Source of the DNA: Homarus americanus
Lineage: Eukaryota > Arthropoda > Malacostraca > Decapoda > Nephropidae
Direction: 5' to 3'
NCBI RefSeq assembly: GCF_018991925.1
Contig: NW_024738608.1
Span: forward strand, 752,699-816,698
Length of the DNA stretch: 64,000 nucleotides
The position numbers and the translations under genes were made by a program. Positions 21,085-31,611 of this stretch are shown here, piece by piece. Positions within the stretch are counted from its first letter, which is position 1; each line of letters begins with the position of its first letter. The notes under the pieces are model-generated. The model was not told where the DNA came from and made no database searches. It saw nothing but the letters and a program-made list of their open reading frames with translations.

Positions 21085-23285
21085 AAAGAGATGTGGGTAG
21101 ACACAGGGTGGTGGGAGGGAGGGTAGGGAGGAGGTGGGGAGGAGGGTGGTGGGGAGGGTGGAGGGAGGGGTGGGAGGGAGGGGTGGTGGAGGGAGTGGTG
21201 GTGGAGGGAGGGGAGGGAGGGTGGGTGGATGGAGTGAGGGGGAGGGAGGGTGGTGGGAGGGAGGGTAGGGAGGGAGGGGTGGGATGGAGGGTGGGTGGGA
21301 GGGAGTGGGTGGTGGAGGGAGGTGGTGGGAGGGAGGGTGGTGGAGGGAGGGTGGAGGGAGGGTGGAGGAGGGTGGGAGGGAGGGTGGTGGAGGGAGGGGT
21401 GGTGGAGGAGGGGTGGTGGAGGGAGTGGGTGGTGGAGGGGGGGTGGTGAGGGTGGTGGAGGGTAGGAGGAGGGTGGTGGAGGGAGGGTGGTGGGATGGAG
21501 GGGTGGTGGATGGAGGGGTGGTGGAGGGAGGGTGGTGGAGGGAGTGGGTGGGAGGGAGGGTGTGGATGGAGGGGTGGTGGAGGGAGGGTGGTGGATGGAG
21601 GGGTAGATGGGTGGTGGGAGGGAGGAGGGTGGGAGGAGGGGTGGTGGAGGGAGGTGGTGGGAGGGAGTGAGGGTGGGAGGAGGGTGGTGGATGGAGTGGT
21701 GGGAGGGAGGGTGGTGGAGGAGGGGGAGGGAGGGGTGGAGGGAGGGTGGTGGGAGGGAGGAGTGGTGGGAGGGAGGGTGGGATGGAGGGGTGGGTGGTGA
21801 GGTGGGGAGGGAGGGTGGTGGAGGAGGTAGGGAGGGAGGGTGGGTGGATGGAGGGAGGGAGTGGTGGAGGAGGGGTGGTGGAGGGAGGGTGGTGGAGGGA
21901 GGGGTGGTGGAGGAGGTGGGAGGGAGTGGGTGGTGGGAGGGAGGGTGGTGGAGGAGTGGTGGTGGAGGGAGTGGGTGGTGGAGGGAGTGGGTGGTGGATG
22001 GAGTGGGTGGTAGTGGTGGTGGAGGGAGGAGTGGTGGGAGGGAGGGTGGAGGGAGGGTGGTGGGAGGGAGTGGTGGTGGGGAGAGGGTGGTGGAGGGAGT
22101 GGGTAGGAGGAGGGGTGGTGGGATGGAGGGTGGTGGGAGGGAGTGGGGTGGAGGGAGTGGTGGTGGGAGGGAGGGTGGTGGAGGGGAGTGGGTGGATGGA
22201 GGGTGGTGAGGGAGGGTAGGAGGGAGGAGGGAGGGAGGGTAGGAGGGAGGGTGGGATGGAGGGTGGTGGGAGGGAGGGTGGGAGGGAGGCAGGAGGAGGT
22301 GGTGGAGGGGAGGTGGTGGAGGGAGGGGTGGGAGGGAGGGGGGAGGGAGTGGGTGGTGGAGGAGGGGTAGGAGGAGTGGGGTGGTGAGGAGTGGGTGGGA
22401 GGGAGTGGTGGATGGAGGGTAGAGTGGTGGGAGAGGTGGAGGGAGGTAGGGAGGGAGTGGGGGAGGAGGAGTGGAGGGAGGGGTGGATGGAGGGTAGGAT
22501 GGGAGGGTGGTGGAGGGAGGGGTGGGAGGGAGGTGAGGAGGGAGGGGTGGTGGGAGGGAGGGTGGGATGGAGGGTGGTGGGAGGAGTGGTGGTGGGAGGA
22601 GGGTGGTGGAGGGAGGGTGGTGGAGGAGGGTGGGAGGGAGTGGGGTGGGTGGAGGGAGGGTGGGTGGAGGGAGGGGTGGGAGTGGGGTGGTGGAGGGAGG
22701 GGTGGTGGAGGGGAGGGGTGGTGGAGGGAGTGGGTGGAGGAGGGGGTGGAGGGAGGTGGTGGAGGGGAGGGTGGTGGAGGAGTGAGTGGTGGAGGGTGGT
22801 GGATGGAGGGGTGGTGGATGGAGGGTAGTAGACAAGGGGTGGTGGAGGGAGGAGGGGGAGGAGGGTGGTGGGATGGGAGGGTGGTGGGAGGGAGGGTGGG
22901 GAGGGAGGGGTGGTGGGAGGGAGGGTGGTGGAGGAGTGGTGGTGGAGGGAGGATGGTGGAGGGAGGGTGGGATGGAGGGTGGGAGGGAGGTGGGAGGGAG
23001 GGTGGTGGAGGGAGGTGGTGGAGGGAGGGTGGAGGGAGGGGTGGTGGAGGGAGGGGTGGGAGGGGAGGGTGGTGGAGGGAGGGTGGTGGGAGGGGTGGGT
23101 GGTGGGAGGGAGGGTGGTGGAGGGGAGTGGTGGAGGGAGGGTGGTGGGAGGGAGAGGTGGAGGGAGGAGGGTGGATGGAGGGGGAGGAGGGTGGTGGAGG
23201 AGGGTGGTGGAGGGAGTGGGTGGTGGAGGGAAGGAGGGTGGAGGGAGGAGTGGTGGAGGGAGTGGTGGTGGAGGGAGGGTGGAGA
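21085..23285 (+). repeat. 2.2-kb G-rich minisatellite (GGGTGGTGGAGGGAG, about 15 bp)
   Basis: Well over 100 imperfect copies built from GGGAGG, GGTGG and GGAGGGAGGG words, with occasional GGATGGA units. Nearly every 30-bp window has four or more G-runs, so the plus strand is a dense G-quadruplex candidate. The complementary C-rich strand has i-motif potential. Open frames up to 1161 codons (minus) and 309 codons (plus) lie on it and are low-complexity artefacts. Length in the assembly may be inaccurate. Confidence 0.95.
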
Positions 23286-23319
23286 AATGAGACGAAAATT
23301 GCTTGCAGTCAACAATCAA

Positions 23320-23716
23320 AGTAGTAAGTCAGTCAAGCAAATTAGTAAGTAAGGCAAGGCAAGTAAGTAAGGAGGAGTGAGGAGGAGGAGGAGTGAGGAG
23401 GAGTGAGTGAGGAGTAAGTAAGGAGTAAGGCAAGTGAGTAGAAGGAAGAGGGAGGAGAGAAGGAAGCAAGGAGGCACAGCAGGAAGGAGGAGGAGGAGGG
23501 GAGGAGGGAGGAGTAGTGGCAAGGAGAGGAACAAGGAAGCAAAAACAGACAACAAGGAAGGAGCAAGGAGCACAAGGAAGCAAGAGGAGTGAGGCAAGGA
23601 AGTAAGTCAAAGGAGAAGTAAGCAAGCAAGGAGTAAGTAAGTAAGTAAGTAAGTGAGTAAGTAAGTAAGTGAGTAAGTAAGTAAGTAAGTAAGTGAGTGA
23701 GTGAGTGAGTGAGTGA
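23320..23716. repeat. AAGT/GAGT tetranucleotide block
   Basis: Degenerate GTAAG and GGAGGAG sequence becomes regular (AAGT)n and (GAGT)n at 23626-23716. The Leu/Ser/Thr-rich minus-strand frames are artefacts. Confidence 0.88.
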
Positions 23717-24431
23717 CCCTTCAAACAAAAATATTTCCCTCTCCTCCCTCTAGCCACACCATGAAGTCTGTACTTGATAGTCACCAACCAAGCTGGATTA
23801 CAGACGAGGCCCTCAAGCATACACTCTAAGAGCCTCGAGTCTATGTTAGGCACTCACGACACTCTGCCCCTCCTCCTCCGGGTAGTAGCTCCTTCACACT
23901 TGTTTATATATTCGCTGACGGTGGTGAGAAGGAGCAGTTCTTTTTGTTCAGGGTGTGAGGGAGGTGATTTTTAGCCAGTGAGGGTTTTATTGATTAGCTT
24001 AAGTGCATAGTAAAGTAGCCTAATATAGTGGAGGGTCTCTCTCTTCTCTTTATCTCTCTCCTCTCTATCTCTCATCATCATCTCCTTCTTCCCTTCCTTT
24101 CTCGTCTTTTTTTTTATTATTTTTTCTCATTTACATATTCCTTCTAGATCCTTCTCCTTTCTCCTCCTCATTATACAGCTCCAGCTATGACTGACAGACA
24201 GACAGACAGACACCCTGCCAGTGTATGTATTGTGTTGTCACAGCAAGCGAGGGGCCCCGAGTAGCCAGCAGGGCCACGGAGTAATATGAAATCTTCCTTG
24301 TGGGACATCAAGCCGCTACGCCCCTGGCCTCGGCTGTGCTTCATCTTCGATAGAGGAGAAAATCGAGAGATATAAGCTGGATGGGATTCTTTGTGATTGG
24401 AAGGAGGGAGGAGAGAAGGCGGGAGAGGCTG

Positions 24432-24433
<2 letters not shown>
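23717..24433. other. Unique DNA with a pyrimidine patch
   Basis: A CTCTCT-rich patch at about 24035-24175 and (GACA)n at 24192-24210. The rest (23720-23990 and 24215-24420) is higher-complexity sequence with no recognised gene. Confidence 0.55.

Positions 24434-24476
<43 letters not shown>
24434..24476. repeat. (GA)n microsatellite
   Basis: About 20 uninterrupted GA units. Confidence 0.97.
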
Positions 24477-24478
<2 letters not shown>

Positions 24479-24551
24479 CAGTTGGTTTATTCTCTGGGTT
24501 AATCAATATTTTCAGTAATCTTTTTTTATAAACAGTTAAACAATTTAGTAA

Positions 24552-24810
24552 ATAATGTGGCCACGCATGTAGCACGTTAAGGCCACAATATAACACGATA
24601 CTGTGGCCATACATGTAACACGTTAAGGCCACATATAACATGATATGGCCACATAACTCAATAGGCCACACATATAACGCGATACTGTGGCCACACATGT
24701 AACACGTTAAAACCACATATAACACGATACAGTGACCACTCATGTTACACGTTAAGGCCACATATAACACGATACTGTGGCCACACCTATAACACGTTAA
24801 GGCCACACAA
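24552..24810. repeat. 45-bp minisatellite made of two related halves
   Basis: About five and a half copies. Each contains GGCCACACATGTAACACGTTAA and then a related half, GGCCACATATAACACGATACTGT (each about 22-23 bp). Both halves start GGCCACA and carry AACACG, so the 45-bp unit looks like a diverged dimer. The unit is a multiple of three, giving a 15-residue periodic open frame on the minus strand that I do not regard as a gene. Confidence 0.9.
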
Positions 24811-25964
24811 TTTGTTCAGTATTTGTTGCCGTGAGCCTCAGAAAATACCTTGTGACAGTTATCGCGGGAGGGAAGAGCGGGTATTTATGTACATGGCGGG
24901 GATTCTTTTTTTTTTTATGCTTTTACATTTACAGTCGAGGCGGATAGACCTTTTGCAAGTTATTTACAAGTGTTATTGTTGTTGTTATTGACAGTAAAGT
25001 CAGGTGGTATCATTGCTATTGTTTTTGTTTTAGCAGATTTAATTGCTCAGGTGCGGAAACAGGATTCATTAAATCTCTGTTTCAATTTCCTATAGAAGAC
25101 AACAGAGATTTTAAATGAAATATGTAATAGTCTCTCTTGTTACACACAGTATATTAATTTGACGTCAATGTCGATAAGTTACTTTTTTTTGCGAATTTCA
25201 AAAATTTTTTCTTTGTCTTTCTCAGGTGTGTCTGTCACGTATGAGAATGATGAAGGTGGATTATTTCAGACAATCTCACCTGTGATTTTGGTGACAACTT
25301 AACCAAACTTAATTAAACACTTAATCTCCAATAAATATAAACATTATTAGTTTAGTCACAGATTAACAGCTAAAGAACCGAATTTGGTTTCTGAACGACA
25401 GAGGATTCAACCGGATACCTTTAATTAAATACAAACTCTCAGGTAAACAAGACACATCTTAACACAGTATCGAACTATTAAACAACACTTATTAACGGTC
25501 CAACAGTTACTTTAAAACCTCCTCTATGGCATCATCTATCAAGGTGTATACAAGATGCTAAACGACCTGGGTAATAAAACAGTTAATTGAGTCGTGTATC
25601 AGTATCAATTGAGAGAAGGAAAAATGACATCTCTCACCTGTATACCTACGTCTCTGTTTCCTCTGTTCCTCACCTGATTTTACCTACATGCAATTGAGTT
25701 ATTGTAGGCCATACATAAGGGTGGATGAACGAGTTGATGAGGGGTGGAATGGTCCATTAGTGCACGTCTTACGGGTGGTTATATGACCCTGCTATAGAGG
25801 TTCCCTTAACTGGCCCGACGTCTCAATTAGCGTGTGATAACGACCAATAAAAGAGACACTAGGAATGCCTTTGTCACCACCTGTCCGGCTACCGTTGTCC
25901 GTCCCAACATCTCCTTATTTAAGTTTATTTAATTCATTGTAACCGACTTATAACCTAATCGAAC
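24811..25964. other. Unique AT-rich DNA, no feature seen
   Basis: Over 1.1 kb of non-repetitive sequence with no significant open frame. Poly-T runs at about 24907 and 25184. Confidence 0.6.
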
Positions 25965-26222
25965 ATAACTTGACCTGACCTGACCTAACGAACTTCATAT
26001 AATTATACTATCCTACCCTAACCGAATTTGAACTCAACTAACTTAACCTAACTTAACCGAACCTAACCTAACCAAACAATCTAACGTAACCAAACCAAAC
26101 CTAACCAAACCAAAATTAACCAAACCTAACCAAAATTAACCTAACTTAACCTAACTTGACCTAACTTAACCTAACTAAACCTAACTAGCTTAACCTAATG
26201 TAACTTAACCTAACTTAACTAA
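25965..26222 (-). repeat. Degenerate telomere-like DNA (AACCT variants)
   Basis: About 50 pentamer-like units drawn from AACCT, AACCA, AACTT, GACCT and AATTA, mostly in 5- or 10-bp register. The TTAGG motif therefore reads on the minus strand. The decay suggests an old interstitial telomeric tract or a satellite derived from it. Confidence 0.8.
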
Positions 26223-26234
26223 AGGAGTGAGAAT

Positions 26235-26381
26235 GGATTCAATAAACAATGGCACTACACGACAGTCAACCTCCCGCACTAACTTAGGTACCCCTTCTCA
26301 GCTGGATCGACTGGGGGAACCTCGAGAACTACTGATCATTAGAACAGAAAGCGAGCGATGTAACCACTCAGCCACAGCACA
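26235..26381 (-). mobile_element. tRNA-derived SINE
   Basis: On the minus strand, reading from 26381, a tRNA-like head carries an A-box match TGGCTGAGTGGTTA (26374 downward). About 45 bases later comes GAGGTTC, the left half of a B-box, at about 26318-26325. The right half of the B-box (GAATC) appears deleted: GGTTC runs straight into CCCCCAG. A non-tRNA body of about 80 bp follows. The long A-to-B spacing fits a Ser/Leu-type head. The 181-codon plus-strand frame starting at 26227 crosses this element and is not a gene. Confidence 0.65.
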
Positions 26382-26479
26382 AAAGGATATAAAGAACCTT
26401 AAGCTACAGATGGGATTTTGTTCAATATTACTACTACTACTGAAGGGATTTTATATATTAGGCAATTATCCAATGACTT

Positions 26480-26745
26480 TTTGTCCAGTTGGGTATTTAT
26501 GTCCAGTGAGAGATTTGTATCCGGTGAGAGACTTATGTCCAGAGAGAGACTTATGTCCAGTGAAAGATTTGTGTCCAGTGAGAGATGTGTTCAGTGAGAG
26601 ACTTATGTCCAGTGAGACACTTATGTCCAGTGAGACACTTAGGTCCAGTGAGACACTTATGTCCAGTGAGACACTTAGGTCCAGTGAGACACTTAGGTCC
26701 AGTGAGAGACTTATGTCCAGTGAAAGATTTGTGTCCAGTGAGAGG
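26480..26745 (+). repeat. 18-bp minisatellite (GTCCAGTGAGACACTTAT)
   Basis: About 15 copies. The unit is an exact multiple of three and stop-free in two frames, giving hexapeptide-repeat open frames (SSETLM or PVRHLC). Both frames being equally open argues against coding selection. Confidence 0.93.
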
Positions 26746-26845
26746 AGGTTGTGCAGTGGTGATTCTCTATAGCGGGATTTTCTTCTGGTGCCGGACGTCT
26801 ACAGCATTACAAGAGGCTGTCTCACTTAATTGCTCCAGGGTACCA

Positions 26846-27340
26846 GCAGATTACTCCCTCCCTCTCTCATCCCCCTCTCCCCTCCCTCTCTCTCTCTCTT
26901 CTCTTCCTCTCTCTTCCCCCTCTCCCTCATTCTTCTCTTCCTCTCTCATCCCCCTCTCCCCTCCCTCATTCTTCTCTTCCTCTCTCATCCCCCTCTCCCC
27001 TCCCTCATCACTCTTTCCCCACACTTATCCCTCTCTCTCTCTTCACTCAGTCATTTCTCTCTCCCCTTACTCTCCCTCATACCTCTCTCTCCTCCACCTA
27101 ACCCATAATCCTCTCCTCATTCCTCTCCCCCCCTTCCTCCCCCTCATCCTTGTCTCCCCTCCCCCTCCATTCTACTACTATTTTCCCTCGTCCCTGCCTC
27201 CTCCTTCCTCTATCCTTTCCTCCCCCTCCTTATCCATCTCTCCTCCCTTCATTTTACTTCCACGATCTCCTCCTTCATACCCCTTCCTCCCTCCCCCCTC
27301 TCTCTCCTTCCCTCCACACCTCTCTCCCCTCCCGCATGTA
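26846..27340. repeat. Polypyrimidine block with a 39-bp internal repeat
   Basis: Almost pure C/T on the plus strand. A 39-bp unit beginning TTCTTCTCTTCCTCTCTCAT is repeated in tandem around 26930-27005. Mirror-like polypyrimidine of this length can form triplex (H-DNA). Confidence 0.9.
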
Positions 27341-28298
27341 TTATAACTGTATTCAGAACCACCATCCACCCTAAGAACAATCTATTGTGGCACCACACTA
27401 AGAATAAAAAACCCTTCATTACCACCTTATCTAAGAGTCACAATGATTAGAATTCACAGAAAGTTTCGTTCATCCTCATCATCGTAATTAGTGACAAGAG
27501 AACGTATCTATAGTTATTGTATAGTTTTAGAAGGAAATAATGAAGTAGTATTCATGCCATCACGACCGTTAAATATTCGTGTTTATGATAAAGATGTATT
27601 TCCATGTCTTACGTTTAACTTAAAAAAAAAAAATGTTTGAGTTTTCGAGAATCTGACTCATGGGAGGTAATGTACTGTGTTTCCCTCACCCTCGTCCTCA
27701 CAGCACCAGGGGGGGGGCCATCTGTCCACTATTGAATCAATGCGGAGTAACTGCCCAACAGCCCTCGTTACATGCCGCCCGAGGTGATTAGCGAGAAAGG
27801 TCTTTCATGGTGAACGAATTCATGGTCCAACTGGGAGTCAGAAATTAACATTATTTTCCTATTATCATTTGTAGGTTTTCTGTGTAATGGAGTTATCATC
27901 ATCCCTTCTTCTCTTGGTTCCTGTCTCTTATTCCCTGTCCTTTTCTCTCTATCCCCCGTCTCTCAGCTTCTGTGTGACCCTCACTGTCTGTCTGTCTAAC
28001 TCGTGTTTTAATATAAATATAATACATTTATAAACCGGACATTTCAATACAAAAAGACTTTAACAAAAAAAAATATCTCCCCAAATCTGACGTTTTATAA
28101 ATAAATCTCTGGAGAGCGAAGTTCCCCCTAAAATGTAAACAAGAAGCAGATCACCAGCGGCGCCGTACGTCCCGAGTCATCGATCGGGAGGACAAACAGC
28201 CCCAACAGTTCGTTAGACGACCCTGCCTGACCTGACCCTACCAGACACGCAAATGGTGGTGGTGGTGGCCAGCTAGATGTCACATGAGAGCCAGGCCA
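27341..28298. other. Unique DNA, no gene called
   Basis: Includes a G-run at about 27710 and an AT-rich stretch 27985-28110. A GC-richer patch at 28150-28220 (CGGCGCCGTACGTCCCGAG) has no recognised identity. Confidence 0.5.
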
Positions 28299-28860
28299 TG
28301 AATGACGGGGGTGGGGGTGAGGTGGAGATGGGGGGGAGATGGGTGAGGAAGGGGAGGGGTGGAAGAAGAGGGGAGTTTTCTGTAGTAGGAAAGGAGGGGG
28401 AGTTTGGTGGGAGGAATGGAGGCAGAGAAGAGAGGGAGTTGTGTGTTGAAGGAAAAGAGGGAGAGAAGTGGGTGGGAAGGAAAGGGGAGGAAGAGGTGGG
28501 AAGGGAGGGATAGAAGTGGGAAGGGAGAGAGAGTAGTAGGTGGGATGGGAGGGATAGGAATAGGTGGGAAGGGAGGGAGAGTAGTAGGTGGGAAGGGAAG
28601 GATAGGCGTAGGTGGGAAGGGAGGGAGAAGAGTAGGTGGGATGGGAAGGATAGGAGTAGGTGGGAAGAGAGAGGAGTAGGTGGGAAGGGAGGAAGATAAA
28701 TATATGGGAAGGGAAGGAATGAGGTGGGTGAGAAGGAAGGGAAGGAGGGAGGGAGGTGGATAAGAGAAAGAAAGCGAAAGAGGAAGAGGGAAGGACGAAA
28801 GAAAGATGGTGGAAAGAGGTGGAACGGGAGAAAAGGAAGGGGCAAAGGGAGATGACGAGA
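28299..28860. repeat. Polypurine block with a 24-bp unit
   Basis: Nearly pure purine on the plus strand. At about 28525-28695 it resolves into about seven copies of a 24-bp unit starting GGTGGGAAGGGAGGGAGAGT. The opposing Pro/Ser/Phe and Gly/Glu/Arg frames are artefacts. Confidence 0.9.
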
Positions 28861-28863
28861 ACA

Positions 28864-28996
28864 AGTTTTTTAGTTTTACAAATTTATTGACAAAGCTTGT
28901 AGTACAGTTTACCTATTGTGAGTAATTCAGTCAGGTCTTGACACTGAGGGTGGTGTCACTTCTCACTGCCACGCAGGACAGAGGTTCATACACAGA
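28864..28996 (-). mobile_element. Dispersed A-tailed retroposon 3' end, copy 1
   Basis: Read on the minus strand it starts TGTGTATGAACCTCTGTCCT and contains GTGTCAAGACCTGACTGAAT. It then reaches AATAAATTTGT and ends in an A-rich tail. About 125 bp is nearly identical to 43240-43376 on the plus strand. The AATAAA and A-rich end suggest a retroposed element (SINE or LINE 3' end). I do not recognise the family. Confidence 0.75.
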
Positions 28997-29029
28997 ACAA
29001 GGAAAGGAAGAGTACAGGAAGATAGATGT

Positions 29030-29330
29030 AAGAGAGAGATAGAAGGAAGGAAAGAACAGATAGGAGATGTGAGAAGGATGATAGGGAGGGAACGAGTGAG
29101 GGGAAGGGGAGGTAGGGAGAAGGGAGGGGTGGTGAAAGAAGCAAAGAGGAAGGGAGGAAGAAGGGGAAGGGGAGAAGGAGGGATGGAAAGAGGGAAGGAG
29201 GGAGAGGGAAGGATGGAAGTGGAGGGAGGAAGAGGGAGGGAGGAGGAGAGGGAGGGAGGAGGCAGAGGAGGGGAGGAAGGCAGAGGGAGGGAGGAAGGCA
29301 GAGGGAGGGAGGGAGGGATTCTCGAGGGCA
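29030..29330. repeat. Polypurine GGGA/GGAA block
   Basis: Nearly pure purine, with GGGAGGGAGGAGG and GGCAGAGGGAGGGAGGAA repeats near 29255-29310. Confidence 0.88.
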
Positions 29331-29906
29331 GCGGAAAACTGAGAGGCTATAGTGATGGCGGAATTGATTAGGTCGAGGGATTGGCAGCATTTATCACGAT
29401 GTTCAAAAGAGATTGAACAAAATGGCGTGGGATTTGGGATCCTATTTAAAAAAGTGGGATAGAGACGTTGGCTGGGGGCTGGGGGTGGGGGTGTGGGGAG
29501 AGAGACGGGGGCTGGGGACTAAGGACTAGGGGTGGGGGTTTGAGGGGGAGGGGGATTCAAGGGACAATGGGGCGGTAGCTTTAATGGATATTAAGGGGGA
29601 TTTAGGGGAATTTGCCTCGGGATTAAGACCTATAGGCATGACGCCCTTGAGAGAAGTAAATCTTTTCATTGTGATTTTATTGTATTAAATCGACCCAATA
29701 TATTTTACCTTTTTTATATTTTTACCCGATTGGTAAAGTTTTTTTCTTTCTTTTTTTATTTATTCTTTGGTCTTTTTTAAGTCTGCCTTTCACCCAATCC
29801 TCGGTTTTTGATCATTTGTTTCTTTGATTGGGAGGGATTATCAAATATAAGGAGCCACGATAATCTAGCGTTAGTGAACTGTCTGTGGGAGGTGTATGTT
29901 ATCTCT
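29331..29906. other. Unique DNA with G-rich start and T-rich end
   Basis: GGGGGCTGGGG-type words at about 29470-29560 and T-rich sequence at about 29700-29780. No gene. Confidence 0.55.
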
Positions 29907-29929
29907 GGTTAGGTTAGGTTAGGTTAGGT
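29907..29929 (+). repeat. Interstitial (TTAGG)4
   Basis: Four perfect TTAGG pentamers in plus orientation, embedded in unique DNA. Confidence 0.9.
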
Positions 29930-31348
29930 CGTGGGTGCAGGAATAAAACATTAGGTTAATTATGTCAGTATACTTTGTAAGGCATGTTTTTATGTGTGTG
30001 TGAGAGGAAAACACAGACAGACAGACACATAATAACAACACACTATATCTGTAAATACTACGTTTAAAAATAAAACCTACGGTCAAAATAACAATCAAAA
30101 CAAACGAGAAATAAAAATTAATAAAACAAAAAATAATCCCAGTTATGAACAAAGTGCTATTCCACAACAGGTCATACACCACAAAGTCGAAATTCCCCAA
30201 GATTCTTACGGATAATGACCACAAAGAGACAACAACACGTTTTCCACTCCAGGTAAAGTCTCAGCTCGTATTGGATGCCATTTCAGGCCACTATCTCTGA
30301 GTCATAAGTTAAGTGAACCAGATAGAACCGTTCTCACATATACCAGATAAGGAATCGAATTCCCTTTAAGTTCAGACCAAATGAATAATTATATAAAATC
30401 AACGAAATAAAGCAACACAGCACTTGAAAATATATTGAAATAAATAGATATTGATATTAAATTAAAAAATATATAGATACAGTATAGATAATGTATAAAA
30501 ATATAGATGAAAAGTAAATAAAGACGCGTACAGCCACCCCGACCTCCCTGGAGAGAAATGAAACCATGCGGGCGCTGCGAGAGGCACAATAATAATGGCT
30601 GGCGGATCCCCTCGTCCTCCAGCCTGTCTCGGTATCGGCGCAATAAATGCCGCTCCACCAAACAAATGACTGTCGCAATCAACCCCAAAACTTCCTCTGA
30701 TCCACTAAACACAAGACTTGGGTGGTTGCCTTTCTAGTGATGTGTTATTGATGACGTTCCTCTCTCACATACTAAATAAAAATCACAATTTACTAGAGAG
30801 TTTTATTGAGTGTAATAAACGCCAGAAGGGAGGCAAGATACCAACGATTTTCACAATAGACCCCGGAATCTCGCCTGATCCTTTAACGTAATACTGAATG
30901 CCGTTTACCCGAGGTGCCGCTGATATCCAATATTCTCCGACGACCTGATAGAAACTTCTGAAAGTCTTAAGCCAGTGCATTCAACAGCTATCTTGCACAA
31001 ATAACGTTCCTGCGTTTTATATCTTTACCATTTTATTAACATTTCCAGGTAAATTAACACAATAAAGATACATGAGAGAGAACTTCCTCTAATGGTTAAC
31101 TTCTTATCACGTTGGTCAGTTAATTACCTGTAAGTTCCTCAAATGATTTAACAACATTCTGAAGACAACGAGACAAAATTAACATCATTCCACATTAATA
31201 AAAACACATGTAGAATGTTGCTGGACCTTTCTTTACCACTTCCCTAAAACGGTGAGGGTATTGTAATGGGTATGAGTGGGTGAGGGAGTGAGTTATGTCA
31301 GATAGTGTAAGATAATAATTATAGTTAAACAAATGACAGGATCTGTTA
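29930..31348. other. Unique AT-rich DNA with a GC-rich island
   Basis: The island at about 30525-30690 differs sharply from the surrounding AT-rich DNA. On the minus strand it contains GAGCGGCATTTATTGCGCCG and an open segment of about 50 codons of mixed, non-repetitive composition (within 30389-30712). It could be an exon, a conserved non-coding element or an old element. Nothing in it is recognised, so no gene is called. Confidence 0.4.
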
Positions 31349-31384
31349 AGGTCATGGCTCGAGGTCAGAGGTCACACGAGGTCA
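31349..31384 (+). promoter_or_regulatory. Four AGGTCA half-sites in 36 bp (DR7, DR1, DR4)
   Basis: Perfect AGGTCA at 31349, 31362, 31369 and 31379, all direct. The spacings of 7, 1 and 4 bp include DR1 and DR4, the arrangements known for RXR/HNF4-type and ecdysone-receptor-type dimers respectively. No promoter or gene is visible, so activity is conjecture. Confidence 0.35.
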
Positions 31385-31549
31385 CGATGAACTTAGGTTA
31401 GAGTGAGTGTTTTGGTTCCATAGGGGGGGGGGGAGAAGGTTGGCATTGTATAGCTTCTCTTATTTTATTTAATCTTTTATTTCCAGGTTTTCCCCCGGTC
31501 ATCAAAATACAATCAATAAAGGAGACAAAAGAGCTTTATTTCACCGATT

Positions 31550-31551
31550 CT

Positions 31552-31608
<57 letters not shown>
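31550..31608. repeat. (GT)n-(GA)n compound microsatellite
   Basis: GT to about 31575, then GA to 31608. The 31385-31549 flank has a G-run at about 31423. Confidence 0.95.

Positions 31609-31611
<3 letters not shown>

Noticed and set aside
19830..23315. Minus-strand open frame of 1161 codons (and the 821-, 396- and 309-codon frames over the same DNA)
   Set aside because: Composed only of Pro, Ser, Thr, His and Leu from stop-free G-rich minisatellites. Several frames on both strands are open at once, so this is composition, not coding.
24171..24806. 211-codon minus-strand frame with a 15-residue repeat
   Set aside because: The 45-bp minisatellite is a multiple of three and happens to lack stops. 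The rest is GA repeat and unrelated DNA.
26227..26772. 181-codon plus-strand frame with a hexapeptide repeat
   Set aside because: Its first part is a SINE in antisense and its last part an 18-bp minisatellite open in two frames.
30340..30380. B-box-like GGAATCGAATTCC
   Set aside because: No A-box at a suitable distance on either strand. The palindromic word explains the match.
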